Positions 5,522 through 5,776 of a stretch of DNA of 5,776 nucleotides are shown here, in pieces; within the stretch, counting starts at the first letter, position 1; each line of letters starts with the position of its first letter. A program made the translations under genes and the position numbers. The stretch is taken from contig LCOU01000042.1 of NCBI GenBank assembly GCA_001003205.1, positions 1 through 5,776 of the forward strand, in the 5' to 3' direction. Below the pieces are notes generated by a model. That model did no database searches. It was not told the DNA's origin and saw only the letters and a list, made by a program, of their open reading frames with translations. This stretch comes from Parcubacteria group bacterium GW2011_GWA2_47_8b. Lineage in GTDB: Bacteria > Patescibacteriota > Minisyncoccia > UBA6257 > WO2-44-18.

Positions 5522-5545
5522 AAAAACCCCCGCTTTAAGCGGGGG
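5522..5545 (-). terminator. Intrinsic terminator overlapping the stop codon of the upstream aminotransferase gene
   Basis: The arms CCCCCGCTT (5527-5535) and AAGCGGGGG (5537-5545) are exact reverse complements around one base. On the minus strand they are followed by five T residues (5526-5522). The TAA stop of the upstream gene (5537-5535) sits in the hairpin loop, and the hairpin's 5' arm encodes the last codons (Pro, Ala). Confidence 0.88.
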
Positions 5546-5776
5546 TAGAGGATTTGATGATTTCAACAGCCTGTTTTATTTCGTTTTCGCTGATTGTCAG
5601 CGCTGGCATCAGCCGGACGCTTCTCTCGCCGGCGCCGGTCAGGAACAAACCCAGTTTTCTCGCGTTGGCGATTGCCAACTTTTTCATTTCGGAATCGTAG
5701 AAAGTTATTCGCCGCATAAGACCGCGGCCGCTGGTGCTGTAGTTGCGCCACAGGCATTCGTGGAGAAGCTTGCCTT
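5535..5776 (-). CDS. Second class III aminotransferase, C-terminal end (5' part outside window)
   Basis: About 79 C-terminal codons are present, open to the right edge and ending in TAA at 5537-5535. The segment SGRGLM (about 15-20 of the visible part), a basic/aliphatic helix with MKKLAIANARKLGLFL, then GAGERSVRLMPALTISENEI and a final helix KQAVEIIKSS, correspond in order to the RGIGLM, EARKRGVLF and STIRITPPLTI regions of the neighbouring enzyme. This identifies the C-terminal domain of a class III PLP aminotransferase. The GERSVRLMPALT wording recalls lysine 6-aminotransferases and acetylornithine-type enzymes, but this is a weak hint. The catalytic lysine is outside the window. An internal Met at 5717 is not the start, because the frame continues upstream with family-like sequence. 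It is not a duplicate of its neighbour; the two share only family-level similarity here. Confidence 0.82.
   Translation of the reverse strand, partial: GKLLHECLWRNYSTSGRGLMRRITFYDSEMKKLAIANARKLGLFLTGAGERSVRLMPALTISENEIKQAVEIIKSSTPA

Overview
The window is a bacterial chromosome fragment that starts and ends inside genes. The bacterial signals are promoters with -10 hexamers, GC-rich hairpin terminators followed by T-runs, and a perfect AAGGAGG ribosome binding site. Tight packing, convergent gene ends that overlap by 11-14 bp, start codons that appear leaderless, and a GT-C glycosyltransferase set next to a DPM1-type synthase would all fit an uncultured streamlined lineage such as Patescibacteria/CPR (Parcubacteria-like). 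That placement is inference only; no phylogenetic marker is present. No rRNA, tRNA, CRISPR array, transposase or phage gene was seen.

Left part (1-2702), lipid-linked glycosylation. A 5'-complete but truncated GT39/ArnT-PMT-like membrane glycosyltransferase (minus) and a DUF2079 polytopic membrane protein (plus) diverge from a 23-bp gap. The DUF2079 gene runs tail to tail, with an 11-bp overlap, into a DPM1-like GT2 synthase (minus). The simplest reading is that the GT2 enzyme loads a sugar, probably mannose, onto a polyprenyl phosphate, and the GT-C enzymes use this donor on the outer face of the membrane to glycosylate proteins or envelope polymers.

Middle (2703-3950). A 173-bp spacer leads to a small plus-strand gene of unknown function (101 aa). 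It converges, with a 14-bp overlap, on a class I SAM-dependent methyltransferase (minus). The methyltransferase carries an in-frame tandem insertion of a short dispersed repeat (3382-3432).

Right part (3951-5776), PLP enzymes. A complete class III aminotransferase (478 aa, minus) is bounded by hairpin terminators. It is preceded by the C-terminal end of a second class III aminotransferase, so the two form a tandem pair of separately terminated units.

The most notable non-coding signal is that several start codons sit 6-8 nt downstream of a -10-like hexamer, as expected for leaderless mRNAs. The aminotransferase, by contrast, has a leader and a consensus ribosome binding site. I see no evidence of an entirely new multi-gene system. 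The most unusual items are the leaderless promoter architecture, the translated repeat insertion and the terminators fused to a stop codon or a promoter.
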